This document shows positions 36,108-44,765 of a DNA stretch of 64,000 bases, piece after piece. The position numbers and the translations under genes were made by a program. The notes under the pieces are model-generated. The model was not told the origin of the DNA. It made no database searches and worked only from the letters and a program-made list of their open reading frames with translations. The DNA comes from Constrictibacter sp. MBR-5. Lineage in GTDB: Bacteria; Pseudomonadota; Alphaproteobacteria; JAJUGE01. Position 1 is the stretch's first letter; every line of letters starts with the position of its first letter. The stretch spans positions 33,163 through 97,162 of the forward strand of contig NZ_JBEPTK010000015.1 of the NCBI RefSeq assembly GCF_040549485.1, given 5' to 3'.

Positions 36108-37319
36108 ATGTCCGCAGCACTGTCCGCCCAGACGATCGCGACGGTAAAGGCAACCGTTCCCGCCCTCGAAGCGCACGGCCTCGATGTCGTGCGGGCGATG
36201 TATGCGCGGATGTTCGAGAACCCGATGATCCGCGACCTGTTCAACCAGTCGCACCATGGCGATGCCGGCTCGCAGCCGAAGGCATTGGCGGTGGCGATCC
36301 TGGCCTATGCCAACAACATCGAGAATCTCGGCGCCATGGCATCGGCCGTCGAGCGCATAGCGCAGAAGCATGTCGGCCTGCAGATCCTGCCCGAGCATTA
36401 CCCCCATGTCGGCGCGGCGCTGCTGGGCGCCATCGAGGAGGTGCTCGGAGATGCGGCCACGGTCGAGGTCCTCGCGGCTTGGGAGGAAGCCTACTGGTTT
36501 CTGGCCAATATCCTGATCGCCCGGGAGCAGCGCATCTATGACGATCTGGCGCATGCCGAGGGCGGCTGGACGGGTTGGCGCGACTTCACGGTCGACGCCG
36601 TGGTGCCCGAAAGCGCCATCATCACCTCGTTCATTCTGAAGCCGGCGGATGGCGGCAGCGTGATCCGCCACAGGCCGGGGCAGTATCTGACATTCTGGCT
36701 GGAGATCCCCGGCCAGCCTCCCGTCAAGCGCAACTACAGCATCTCCAGCGCGCCCGCCGCCGACCGCTACCGCATCTCGGTGAAGCGCGAGCCGCTCGGC
36801 CTCGCCTCCAACTGGCTGCACGACCACGCCGTTCCGGGCACCGTTCTGAAGGTGGCGCCACCGGCTGGAGAGTTCTTCCTGCCCACGCCGCCGCGCCGGC
36901 CAGTGGTCCTCCTCTCGGGCGGCGTAGGCTTGACGCCGATGGTGTCGATGCTGGAGAGCATCGCCGAGCGGCATCGGGACCACGAAGTGCATTTCGTGCA
37001 CGGCACCCTCGACGGTTCGACCCATGCCATGGGGCCGAGGGTGAAGGCACTGGCGGCCGCGCTGCCTAATCTCGCCGTCACGACCTTCTACCAGGCGCCC
37101 CGCGCCGAGGACCGGATCGGCAGCGACTTCGACCGTGCCGGCATCATCGACCGGGAGTGGCTCAACCGGCACACGCCGCTCGCCGAGGCCGACCACTATC
37201 TGTGCGGGCCCCGGCCGTTCCTGCGCACCCTGGTCGCAGCCCTGGCGCTGTCGGGGGTTCCCGCCGACCGCATCCACTACGAGTTCTTCGGTCCGGCGGA
37301 CGAACTTCTGGCGGCGTGA
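36108..37319 (+). CDS. hmp: flavohaemoprotein, nitric oxide dioxygenase
   Basis: 403 aa cytoplasmic NO-detoxifying enzyme converting NO and O2 to nitrate. Globin domain at residues 1-140 (proximal His in IAQKHVGLQILPEHYP with the conserved Tyr), FAD domain with RNYSISSAP, and NAD(P)H domain LLSGGVGLTPMVSMLE plus YLCGPRPFLRTL and C-terminal YEFFGPADELL. The ATG at 36108 is preceded by GGAG. An NsrR-like site upstream supports induction by NO. Monocistronic as far as can be seen; followed by REP-like hairpins. Confidence 0.95.
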   Translation: MSAALSAQTIATVKATVPALEAHGLDVVRAMYARMFENPMIRDLFNQSHHGDAGSQPKALAVAILAYANNIENLGAMASAVERIAQKHVGLQILPEHYPHVGAALLGAIEEVLGDAATVEVLAAWEEAYWFLANILIAREQRIYDDLAHAEGGWTGWRDFTVDAVVPESAIITSFILKPADGGSVIRHRPGQYLTFWLEIPGQPPVKRNYSISSAPAADRYRISVKREPLGLASNWLHDHAVPGTVLKVAPPAGEFFLPTPPRRPVVLLSGGVGLTPMVSMLESIAERHRDHEVHFVHGTLDGSTHAMGPRVKALAAALPNLAVTTFYQAPRAEDRIGSDFDRAGIIDREWLNRHTPLAEADHYLCGPRPFLRTLVAALALSGVPADRIHYEFFGPADELLAA

Positions 37320-37341
37320 GCTGCCGCGGTTACTTGGTCCG

Positions 37342-37390
37342 CCCCTCGTGCTTCGAGACGCGCCCTGCGGGCGCTCCTCAGCATGAGGGG
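37342..37390. repeat. REP-like palindromic element, copy 1
   Basis: Hairpin with outer arms CCCCTC and GAGGGG, and inner GCGCCCTGCGGGCGC palindrome. Contains CTTCGAGACG and GGCGCTCCTCA, the wording of the abundant alphaproteobacterial intergenic palindrome. Between the hmp stop and the convergent molybdenum hydroxylase gene. Confidence 0.65.
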
Positions 37391-37410
37391 CTAATGGAGC
37401 GGTCGAATTA

Positions 37411-37464
37411 GGAAACCTCATCCTGAGGAGGCCCGCCAGGGCCGTCTCGAAGGACGAGGTTTCC
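37411..37464. repeat. REP-like palindromic element, copy 2 (inverted relative to copy 1)
   Basis: Arms GGAAACCTC (37411-37419) and GAGGTTTCC (37456-37464) are perfect complements. The core CCTCATCCTGAGGAGGCCCG and CGTCTCGAAGGACGAGG is the reverse-orientation counterpart of copy 1, 20 bases away, forming a paired REP unit. It may also serve as a transcription end or mRNA-stability element for the convergent genes. Confidence 0.7.
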
Positions 37465-37499
37465 GGGCCATTGATGCCTGGTCAAACCTCCACCCGGCC

Positions 37500-39845
37500 C
37501 TACTCCGCCGCCATCTTCCTTCGCTGCCCCTCCAGCACCCGCCACACCTTCTCCGGGCCGACCGGCATGTCGATGTGCTCGATGCCGAGCGCGTCGGCGA
37601 TGGCGCTGACGATGGCGGGCGGGGCGCCGCAGGAGCCGCCTTCGCCGGCGCCCTTGACGCCCAGGTCGTTAGCCGGGTCGGGGACCGGGTTGAAGGCGAC
37701 GTCCATGTCGGGGAAGTCGTCGGCGCGTGGCATGCCGTAGTCCATGAAGCTGGCCGCCAGGAACTGCGCCGTGCCGGGCTCGTAGGCGGTGTGCTCGAGC
37801 AGCGCCTGCCCTAGGCCCTGGGCCACGCCGCCATGCACCTGGCCGGCGATCAGCATGGGATTGATGATCGTGCCGCAGTCGTCGACGCAGGTGTAGCGGT
37901 CGACGTGCAGCTTGCCGGTCTCCGGATCGATCTCGACCTCGCAGATATGCGCGCCGTTGGGGAAGTTGCACTCGGTCGAGCGCTCGTACAGGCAGGTCTC
38001 GTCGAGGCCGGGCGTCATCCCCTCGGGCAGCTTCGACGGGTCGGCCGCCAGCTTCGCCACCTCGCGCAGGCTGATGCTGAGGTCGGTGCCGGCGACGGCG
38101 AAAGCGCCCGCCTCGAACTCGATGTCGGCCTCGGCCGCTTCGATGGCGTGGGCGGCGATCCGCTTCGCCTTCTCGATCACCTGGTTGGCGGCGCGCACCG
38201 TGGCGACGCCGCCCATCTGCGACGAGCGCGAGCCGCCGGTGCCGTTGCCGAAGGAGACGAAGTCGGTGTCGCCCTGGGCGAAGTCGATATCGTCGAAGGG
38301 AATGCCGAGCTTTTCGGACAGGATCTGGGCGAAGGCGGTCTCGTGGCCCTGGCCGTGGCTGAAGGTGCCGACGACCAGCTGGGCGCGGCCCTCGGGCGTC
38401 ATGCGCACCGTCGCCTGTTCGGTCGGCTGGCCGCCCGACGCCTCGATATAGTAGCCGAGGCCGATGCCGCGCAGCCTGCCGCGCGCCTTCGCCTCCTGCC
38501 GCCGCGCTTCGAAGCCGGCCCAGTCGGCCCGCTGCAGCGCCAGGTCCATCGTGTTCTCGAACTCGCCCGAATGGATGACCATGCCGACCGGGTTCTTCCA
38601 GGGCAGCTGGTCGGGGCGGATGAAGTTGCGGCGGCGGATCTCGATGCGGTCGAGGCCGAGCGCGTGCGCGCCGACGTCGAGCAGCCGCTCCATCTGATAG
38701 GCCATCTCCGGCCTGCCGGCGCCGCGATAGGCGTCGGTCGGAACGGTGTTGGTGAACATCACCCTGACCGAGAGCTGCATCGCCGGCACCTGGTAGACGG
38801 TGCCGGCGATGCGCGCGCCGGCGACGGTGGAGATGCGCGGGCCGAAGTCGAGCAGGTAGGCGCCGACATTGGCGTGGGTGTTCACCCGCACGCCGAGAAT
38901 GTGCCCTTCGGCGTCGAAGGCCATCTCGCCGACCGAGATGTGGTCGCGGCCGTGCGGATCGGAGACGAAGGTCTCGCCGCGGTCGGAGAGCCACTTCACC
39001 GGGCGCTTCAGGCGCTTGGCCGCCCAGGTGACCATCACGGTCTCCGGGAACAGCTTGCCGCGCAGGCCGAAGCCGCCGCCGGTGTCCGGCGAAATCACAT
39101 GCACCTTTTCCTTCGGCACGTCGAAAACGATCTTGGCGAGGCCGGTCTGCAGCTTCACCGCGCCCTGGGTCGGTGAGATCAGCGTGTGCCTGCCTTCCGC
39201 CTCGTCCCAGTCGCCGATGGCGACGCGCGGCTCCATCGGGTTGCCGACGACGCGGTTGTTGACGAAGCGCAGCGTCACGACCTTGGCCGCCTTGGCGAAG
39301 GCCTCCTCGACGGCCTTGCCGTCGTGGCTCTGCCAGTGGACGGCGAGGTTGGAGCCGTGCTCGGGATAGAGCAGCGGCGCGCCCTCTTCGTCGGCCTCGT
39401 CGGCCTGGGCCACGCCGGGCAGGTCTTCGTAGTCGACCATGACCATCTCGGCGGCGTCGCGCGCCTGCTCGTAGGTCTCCGCCACGACGAAAGCGACGGG
39501 GTCGCCGACGAAGCGCACGCGCTCGGTCTGCAGGATCTCGCGGCCGGGATTGAACATCTTGGCCCCGCCGGCGCCGGGAACGTCCACCTGGCAGGGCAGC
39601 TTCGGAATGCCGTCGGCCGCCGCATCTTGGCCGGTCAGCACGGCGACGACGCCGGGCATGGCCGCGGCATCGGCCGTGTCGATGGAGCGGATCACCGCGT
39701 GGGCGTGCGGGCTGCGCACGACATAGCCGTAGGCCTGGCCGTCGATGTTGACGTCGTCGGTGAAGCGGCCCCGCCCGGTGACGAAGCGCACGTCCTCCTT
39801 GCGCCGTACCGGCTGGCCGATGCCGAACTTCTCGATTCCGTCCAT
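37500..39845 (-). CDS. molybdopterin-binding large subunit, xanthine dehydrogenase/CoxL family
   Basis: 781 aa catalytic subunit of a molybdenum hydroxylase. Ald_Xan_dh_C domain (residues 20-130: VTGRGRFTDDVNIDGQAYG, SPHAHAVIRSID) and Mo-binding domains with SPTQGAVKLQTGLAKI, DTGGGFGLRGKLFPET, TDAYRGAGRPEMAYQMERLL, HGQGHETAFAQILSEKLGI and VKGAGEGGSCGAPPAIVSAI (active Glu). The active-site loop reads AYRGAGR, not the AYxCSFR of form I CO dehydrogenase, so it is an aldehyde or other hydroxylase. The FAD and 2Fe-2S subunit genes are not adjacent. ATG at 39845; the frame upstream is shadow. Confidence 0.87.
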   Translation of the reverse strand: MDGIEKFGIGQPVRRKEDVRFVTGRGRFTDDVNIDGQAYGYVVRSPHAHAVIRSIDTADAAAMPGVVAVLTGQDAAADGIPKLPCQVDVPGAGGAKMFNPGREILQTERVRFVGDPVAFVVAETYEQARDAAEMVMVDYEDLPGVAQADEADEEGAPLLYPEHGSNLAVHWQSHDGKAVEEAFAKAAKVVTLRFVNNRVVGNPMEPRVAIGDWDEAEGRHTLISPTQGAVKLQTGLAKIVFDVPKEKVHVISPDTGGGFGLRGKLFPETVMVTWAAKRLKRPVKWLSDRGETFVSDPHGRDHISVGEMAFDAEGHILGVRVNTHANVGAYLLDFGPRISTVAGARIAGTVYQVPAMQLSVRVMFTNTVPTDAYRGAGRPEMAYQMERLLDVGAHALGLDRIEIRRRNFIRPDQLPWKNPVGMVIHSGEFENTMDLALQRADWAGFEARRQEAKARGRLRGIGLGYYIEASGGQPTEQATVRMTPEGRAQLVVGTFSHGQGHETAFAQILSEKLGIPFDDIDFAQGDTDFVSFGNGTGGSRSSQMGGVATVRAANQVIEKAKRIAAHAIEAAEADIEFEAGAFAVAGTDLSISLREVAKLAADPSKLPEGMTPGLDETCLYERSTECNFPNGAHICEVEIDPETGKLHVDRYTCVDDCGTIINPMLIAGQVHGGVAQGLGQALLEHTAYEPGTAQFLAASFMDYGMPRADDFPDMDVAFNPVPDPANDLGVKGAGEGGSCGAPPAIVSAIADALGIEHIDMPVGPEKVWRVLEGQRRKMAAE

Positions 39846-39945
39846 CGAGGCACCTTCACTTCCGCGTTCCCTGAGGCGGCGGATGATAGGGCGCAGGGCG
39901 GAGGCCGTCGACCCTGGCGGCCGACCCTCGCGACCTACGGCGGGC

Positions 39946-39959
39946 TTGACCTGAATCAA
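39946..39959 (+). promoter_or_regulatory. FNR/FixK-type box upstream of hemN
   Basis: TTGACCTGAATCAA matches the Crp-Fnr family consensus TTGAT-N4-ATCAA with one mismatch. Centred about 65 bases before the hemN ATG. It predicts oxygen-limited activation of hemN and the following ldhA. The 172-base gap also serves the divergent molybdenum hydroxylase gene. Confidence 0.75.
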
Positions 39960-40017
39960 TGAGGCGCGGTCGCCGGCGCGGTATCGGAGGGTATCATCGC
40001 ATAATCCGGAGGCCCTC

Positions 40018-41382
40018 ATGGACGCCGATCTGATCGCTCGTTTCGAGAGCCTCCGGGTGCCGCGCTACACCAGCTATCCCACCGCCCCGCATTTCAGCGA
40101 GGCGGTGAACGCCGAGACCTATGCCGAGTGGCTCGGCACGCTCACCCCGGCCGACGACGTGTCGCTCTACCTGCACGTGCCCTTCTGCCGGTCGCTGTGC
40201 CTCTATTGCGGCTGCCATACGCGGGCGACGGCGCGTCCGGAGCCGGTCGACGCCTACGCGGCGGCGCTGCTGCGGGAGGTGGCGCTGGTCGTGGCGCGGC
40301 TGCCGCGGCGCATGCACGTGTCGCGCATCCACTGGGGCGGCGGCACACCGACGATCCTGGCGCCGCGCGACTTCCTGGCGATCATGGACGTGCTGCGCGC
40401 GCATTTCCGCGTGGACGGCGAGACCGAGGTGGCGATCGAGGCGGACCCGCGGCACCTGTCGGACGAAACGCTGAAGGCACTGGCCTATGGTGGCGTCACG
40501 CGCGCCAGCATCGGCGTGCAGAGTTTCGATCCGGCGGTGCAGAAGGCGATCGGCCGGGTGCAGAGCTTCGACCAGACGGCGCGTGCCGTCTCCGGCCTGC
40601 GCGGGGCCGGGGCGCGCGGGATCAATGTCGACCTGATCTACGGCCTGCCGCACGAGACGGTGGCCTCCTGCGCCGCGACGGCCGACCGGGTGGTGTCGCT
40701 GGCACCGGACCGCGTCGCGGTCTTCGGCTATGCGCACGTGCCGTGGATGAAGCGGCACCAGCGGCTGATCGACGCGTCGACCCTGCCGGACGGTCGGGCG
40801 CGGCTGGCGCAGTTCGCCGCCATAGCGGAGCGGCTGACGGCGGCCGGCTACCGCCAGGTCGGCCTGGACCATTTCGCGCGGGCGGACGACGAACTGGCGC
40901 AGGCCGCCGAGGCGGGCCGCCTCCACCGCAACTTCCAGGGCTATACGACCGACGCGGCGCCGGTCCTGCTGGGCCTCGGCGCCTCGGCGATCGGCAGCCT
41001 GCCGGCGGGCTACGTGCAGAACATCGCTGCGGTGCCCGACTACATGAAGGCCGTCAGGGAGGGGCGCCTGCCGGTGGCGCGCGGCCGCGCCCTGACCGCC
41101 GACGACCGGCTGCGCCGCGACGTGATCGAGCAGCTGATGTGCCACGGCGCCGTCGACATCGCGTGCACGGCGCAGCGGCACTGGACCAGCCCTGCCGCAC
41201 TGGAGGATGCGCGGCCGGCGCTGGAACGACTCGTTCGAGACGGCGTTGCCGAGATGGAGGGCGCGGTCCTGCGGGTGGCGGACGAGGCCCGACCCCTGGT
41301 ACGCTGCGTCGCCGCCGCATTCGACGCCTATCTGCCGTCCGCCGCCGAACCGGCCGCGGCCCGCCACTCGCACGCCGTCTGA
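40018..41382 (+). CDS. hemN: oxygen-independent coproporphyrinogen III oxidase
   Basis: 454 aa radical-SAM enzyme of anaerobic haem synthesis. The 4Fe-4S motif is [10 protein letters not shown] (CxxxCxxC plus the extra Cys), with [17 protein letters not shown] at the N-terminus (HemN-specific), [50 protein letters not shown] and the C-terminal [17 protein letters not shown] region. Full-length HemN rather than HemW. An FNR box upstream and ldhA 16 bases downstream mark a low-oxygen operon. Confidence 0.94.
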   Translation: MDADLIARFESLRVPRYTSYPTAPHFSEAVNAETYAEWLGTLTPADDVSLYLHVPFCRSLCLYCGCHTRATARPEPVDAYAAALLREVALVVARLPRRMHVSRIHWGGGTPTILAPRDFLAIMDVLRAHFRVDGETEVAIEADPRHLSDETLKALAYGGVTRASIGVQSFDPAVQKAIGRVQSFDQTARAVSGLRGAGARGINVDLIYGLPHETVASCAATADRVVSLAPDRVAVFGYAHVPWMKRHQRLIDASTLPDGRARLAQFAAIAERLTAAGYRQVGLDHFARADDELAQAAEAGRLHRNFQGYTTDAAPVLLGLGASAIGSLPAGYVQNIAAVPDYMKAVREGRLPVARGRALTADDRLRRDVIEQLMCHGAVDIACTAQRHWTSPAALEDARPALERLVRDGVAEMEGAVLRVADEARPLVRCVAAAFDAYLPSAAEPAAARHSHAV

Positions 41383-41398
41383 ACCGGAAGGGAGCCGC

Positions 41399-42403
41399 AT
41401 GCGCGTCGCCGTTTTCAGCACCAAGCCGTACGACCGGGACTTCTTCGACAGGGCGAACGCGGCCCATGGACACAGGCTCGACTATCACGAGGCGCACCTG
41501 TCGGCCGCGACGACCGCGCTGATCGACGGGGCGGAGGCGGTCTGTCCCTTCGTCAACGACAGGATCGATGCCGACGTCCTGCGCGCCATGGCCGACGCCG
41601 GCTGCCGGCTGGTGGCGCTGCGCTCGGCCGGCTTCAACAATGTCGATCTCGCCGCGGCGGCGGCGCTGGGCATCGCCGTGGCGCGCGTGCCGGCCTACTC
41701 GCCCAACGCGGTGGCCGAGCATACGCTCGCCCTTATCCTGACGCTGAACCGCAAGATCCACCGCGCCTACGCCCGGGTGCGCGAGGGCAATTTCGCACTC
41801 GACGGCCTGCTGGGCTTCGACCTGGCGGGGAAGACCGCAGGGATCGTCGGTACCGGCAAGATCGGATTGATCGCCGCGCGCATCCTGGCGGGATTCGGCT
41901 GTCGGCTGGTCGGCTACGATCCGTTCCCGAGCGCCGAGGGGCGGGCGCTCGGCATCGAGTACACGACGTTCGCCGAACTGCTGCCGCAGGCCGACATCGT
42001 CACCTTCCACTGCCCGCTGACGCCGGAGACGCGACATCTGCTGGACGCGGCGGCGGTGAAGCGCCTGAAGCCGGGGGCGATGATCGTCAACACCAGCCGC
42101 GGCGCCATCATCGATACGCGCGCCGCCATCGCCGGGCTGAAGAGCGGGCAAATCGGATCGCTCGGTCTCGACGTCTACGAGGAGGAGGCGGACCTGTTCT
42201 TCGAGGACCTGTCCGGCCAGGTCATCCACGACGACGTGTTCGCGCGGCTGCTCACGTTTCCCAACGTCGTGATCACCGGCCACCAGGGCTTCTTTACCCA
42301 GGAGGCGCTGACCGCGATCGCCGAGACGACGCTCGCCAACCTGACCGCGTTCGAGCGCGACGGCACGCCGCTGCATCCGGTGACGGTCGAGAAGATCGCC
42401 TGA
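41399..42403 (+). CDS. ldhA: D-lactate dehydrogenase (2-hydroxyacid dehydrogenase family)
   Basis: 334 aa NAD-dependent fermentative D-lactate dehydrogenase type. Motifs: [20 protein letters not shown], Rossmann [48 protein letters not shown] (catalytic Arg region), [15 protein letters not shown] and catalytic His in [23 protein letters not shown] lies just before the ATG. Second gene after hemN, so probably induced with it when oxygen is low. Confidence 0.9.
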   Translation: MRVAVFSTKPYDRDFFDRANAAHGHRLDYHEAHLSAATTALIDGAEAVCPFVNDRIDADVLRAMADAGCRLVALRSAGFNNVDLAAAAALGIAVARVPAYSPNAVAEHTLALILTLNRKIHRAYARVREGNFALDGLLGFDLAGKTAGIVGTGKIGLIAARILAGFGCRLVGYDPFPSAEGRALGIEYTTFAELLPQADIVTFHCPLTPETRHLLDAAAVKRLKPGAMIVNTSRGAIIDTRAAIAGLKSGQIGSLGLDVYEEEADLFFEDLSGQVIHDDVFARLLTFPNVVITGHQGFFTQEALTAIAETTLANLTAFERDGTPLHPVTVEKIA

Positions 42404-42415
42404 GGTGCGCGAGCC

Positions 42416-43633
42416 CTACGCGGCGCGGCTCTCGCGGCGACGGGCGCCGATCGCGATGCCGGCGCGCAGGGTGCGCATGACGTTGGCGGCGCAGGCGGTC
42501 AGGTGCCGCTCGGTCGCGGCCATGGCGGCGTCGAGCGCACATGGTCCGGGGGCGATGCTGAAGACGGCGTCGACACCGTGGGCGTGGATGCGCGTCGCAC
42601 CCGCGCCGAGTGCGCCCGCCATCGCGATCACCGGGATGCCCGCCGCGGCGGCGCGCCGGCCGATCTCCGCCGGCACCTTTCCCTGAGGGCTTTGCGCGTC
42701 GATGCGGCCCTCGGCGGTGAAGACGATGTCGGCGGCGCCTATCCGGCGATCGAGGTCGCACAGCCGGTCGACCACGTCGTAGCGCGAGCGCAGCCGCGCG
42801 CCGAGCAGCGCATGCAACCCGGCACCGGCGCCGCCGGACGCCCCGGCGCCGGGCACGGCGACGAGATGGATGGCGAGGTCGCGCCTGACGATCGCGGCGA
42901 AGGACGACAAGGCGAGGTCCAGCCAGTCGAGGGCCGCGGGGGGCGCCCCCTTCTGCGCGCCGAAGCTGCGGCCGGCACCGGTCGGGCCGGTCAGGGGAAT
43001 GGCGAGATTGCAGGCGACCTCGATCTGGGCCTGGGCGAGGCGCGGATCGCGGCCGGACAGGTCGATCCGCTGAAGTTCCAGCAGGCCCGCCGCGCCGGGG
43101 CCGATGGGCGTGCCGTCGGCGCGCTGGAGACGCACGCCCAGCGCCTGCGCGAGTCCGGCGCCGCCGTCGTTGGTGCCGGAGTCGCCGCATCCGACCAGCA
43201 ACCGCCTGAACCCGGCGTCCAGTGCGGCGCGGATCGTCTCTCCGACTCCTCGGGTCGTGGTCCGCAGCGGATCGCGCCGGTCGGGCGGTATCAGCCGGAG
43301 GCCGGCGGATTCCGCCAGTTCGACCACGGCCGTCTCACCGTCGCCGAGTGTCCCGTACCGGCTGGCGACCGGCTCGCCCAGCGGGCCGGTGACGGTAACG
43401 TGCCGGAGGCTGCCGCCGGTCATGCGCACGAGGCTTTCGGCGAAGCCTTCGCCGCCGTCCGGGACAGGCAGGCAGTCGATCTGCGCGCCGGCGCAGACAG
43501 AATGTACGCCCGCAGCGATCGCGGCGCAGACCGCCTCGGGCGGGAGACCTTCCTTGAAGCCGGATGGCGCGACCAGGATGCGAAGCGGACGGAGAGGACG
43601 ATGATCGGCGAGGTGGGGTTCGGGGCCATGCAT
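42416..43633 (-). CDS. glycerate kinase (type I, GlxK/GarK family)
   Basis: 405 aa, phosphorylates D-glycerate (probably to 2-phosphoglycerate) with ATP. Family blocks ILVAPSGFKEGLPPEAVCAA, DCLPVPDGGEGFAESLV, VVELAESAGLRLIP, LLVGCGDSGTNDGGAGLAQA, GASGGAGAGLHALLGARL and IVFTAEGRIDAQSPQGKVPA. Convergent with ldhA 12 bases away and divergent from the exonuclease gene. A 17-residue N-terminal extension before the family start suggests that the start could be further in. Confidence 0.88.
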   Translation of the reverse strand: MHGPEPHLADHRPLRPLRILVAPSGFKEGLPPEAVCAAIAAGVHSVCAGAQIDCLPVPDGGEGFAESLVRMTGGSLRHVTVTGPLGEPVASRYGTLGDGETAVVELAESAGLRLIPPDRRDPLRTTTRGVGETIRAALDAGFRRLLVGCGDSGTNDGGAGLAQALGVRLQRADGTPIGPGAAGLLELQRIDLSGRDPRLAQAQIEVACNLAIPLTGPTGAGRSFGAQKGAPPAALDWLDLALSSFAAIVRRDLAIHLVAVPGAGASGGAGAGLHALLGARLRSRYDVVDRLCDLDRRIGAADIVFTAEGRIDAQSPQGKVPAEIGRRAAAAGIPVIAMAGALGAGATRIHAHGVDAVFSIAPGPCALDAAMAATERHLTACAANVMRTLRAGIAIGARRRESRAA

Positions 43634-43745
43634 GTTTCGGCAACCTCGATGGCGGAGGTCCTTGCCCGGAACGATATCCGCGCAATCTTCGAAGCTGGCA
43701 ATTTCTCCGATGCCGCCTGAACCCGAAGTGAACCATTTACCATAG

Positions 43746-44765
43746 ATGGCCGCGACTCCTCGACCCGAAGACTGGATCCGCGTGACGCCGCTCGGCCTGT
43801 GGTGCGAGCCGGGCGGCTTTCACGTCGATCCGCTGCGTGCGGTCGAGCGGGCGGTGGTCACGCACGGCCATTCCGACCATGCGCGCGGCGGCCATGCGGA
43901 CGTGCTGGCGACACCGGAGACGCTGGCGATCATGGCGCTGCGTCTGCGCGAGGACGGCACGTCCGGGCGGCGGCAGCCGCTGCCCTATGGCGAGACCGTG
44001 CGGATCGGCGAGGTCGACGTCAGGCTGGTGCCGGCCGGCCACGTGCTCGGCAGCGCGCAGGTGGTGATGGACTATCGCGGCAGCCGCGTCGTCGTCTCGG
44101 GCGACTACAAGCGCACGCCGGACCCGACCTGCGCGTCGTTCGAGCCGGTGCCGTGCGACGCCTTCGTGACCGAGGCGACCTTCGGCCTGCCGGTCTTCCG
44201 CCACCCGCCGCCGGCGGGGGAGATCGCCCGCCTGCTGGCGTCGGTGCGGCGTTTTCCGGAGCGCTCGCACCTGGTCGGCGTCTACTCGCTCGGCAAGGCG
44301 CAGCGGGTCCTGTCGCTGCTGCGCGCCGCTGGCTATCACGAACCCGTCTTCATCCACGGCGCACTCGCTGGCTGCTGCGACCTGTACCGCGCGCACGGCA
44401 TCGATCTCGGCGAGACCGAGCCGGCGGCGGGGCGGAAGCGCGACGAGTTCCGCGGCCGCATCGTCATGGCGCCGCCGAGCGCCACCGCCGACGTCTGGTC
44501 GCGGCGCGTGCCCGATCCCGTCGTCGCGCATGCTTCGGGATGGATGCGGGTGCGCCAGCGCGCGCGCCAGCGGCAGGTGGAACTGCCGTTGGTCGTTTCC
44601 GACCATGCCGACTGGGACGAACTGCTGCTCACGGTGCAGGAAGTGGGGGCGCCCAAGGTGTGGGTGACGCACGGCGCCGAGGAGGCGATGGTCTACTGGT
44701 GCAGGCGGCAGGGTTACGACGCGCGGGCGCTGTCCCTGGTCGGGCGCGACGAGGAGGAAGAGTGA
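43746..44765 (+). CDS. DNA ligase-associated metallo-beta-lactamase exonuclease
   Basis: 339 aa beta-CASP/MBL nuclease of the group found with bacterial ATP-dependent ligases. Metal motif THGHSDHARGGH at residues 38-49, then LVPAGHVLGSAQVVMDY, VVVSGDYKRTPDPTCASFEP, PERSHLVGVYSLGKAQRVL and LVVSDHADWDELL with VTHGAEEAMVYWCRRQG. Probably trims single-stranded DNA during repair. Its stop overlaps the GTG start of the ligase gene by 4 bases (GTGA), indicating a coupled pair. Confidence 0.9.
   Translation: MAATPRPEDWIRVTPLGLWCEPGGFHVDPLRAVERAVVTHGHSDHARGGHADVLATPETLAIMALRLREDGTSGRRQPLPYGETVRIGEVDVRLVPAGHVLGSAQVVMDYRGSRVVVSGDYKRTPDPTCASFEPVPCDAFVTEATFGLPVFRHPPPAGEIARLLASVRRFPERSHLVGVYSLGKAQRVLSLLRAAGYHEPVFIHGALAGCCDLYRAHGIDLGETEPAAGRKRDEFRGRIVMAPPSATADVWSRRVPDPVVAHASGWMRVRQRARQRQVELPLVVSDHADWDELLLTVQEVGAPKVWVTHGAEEAMVYWCRRQGYDARALSLVGRDEEEE

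Noticed and set aside
37500..39845. Form I carbon monoxide dehydrogenase
   Set aside because: The AYxCSFR active-site loop is AYRGAGR and no coxM/coxS genes are adjacent.
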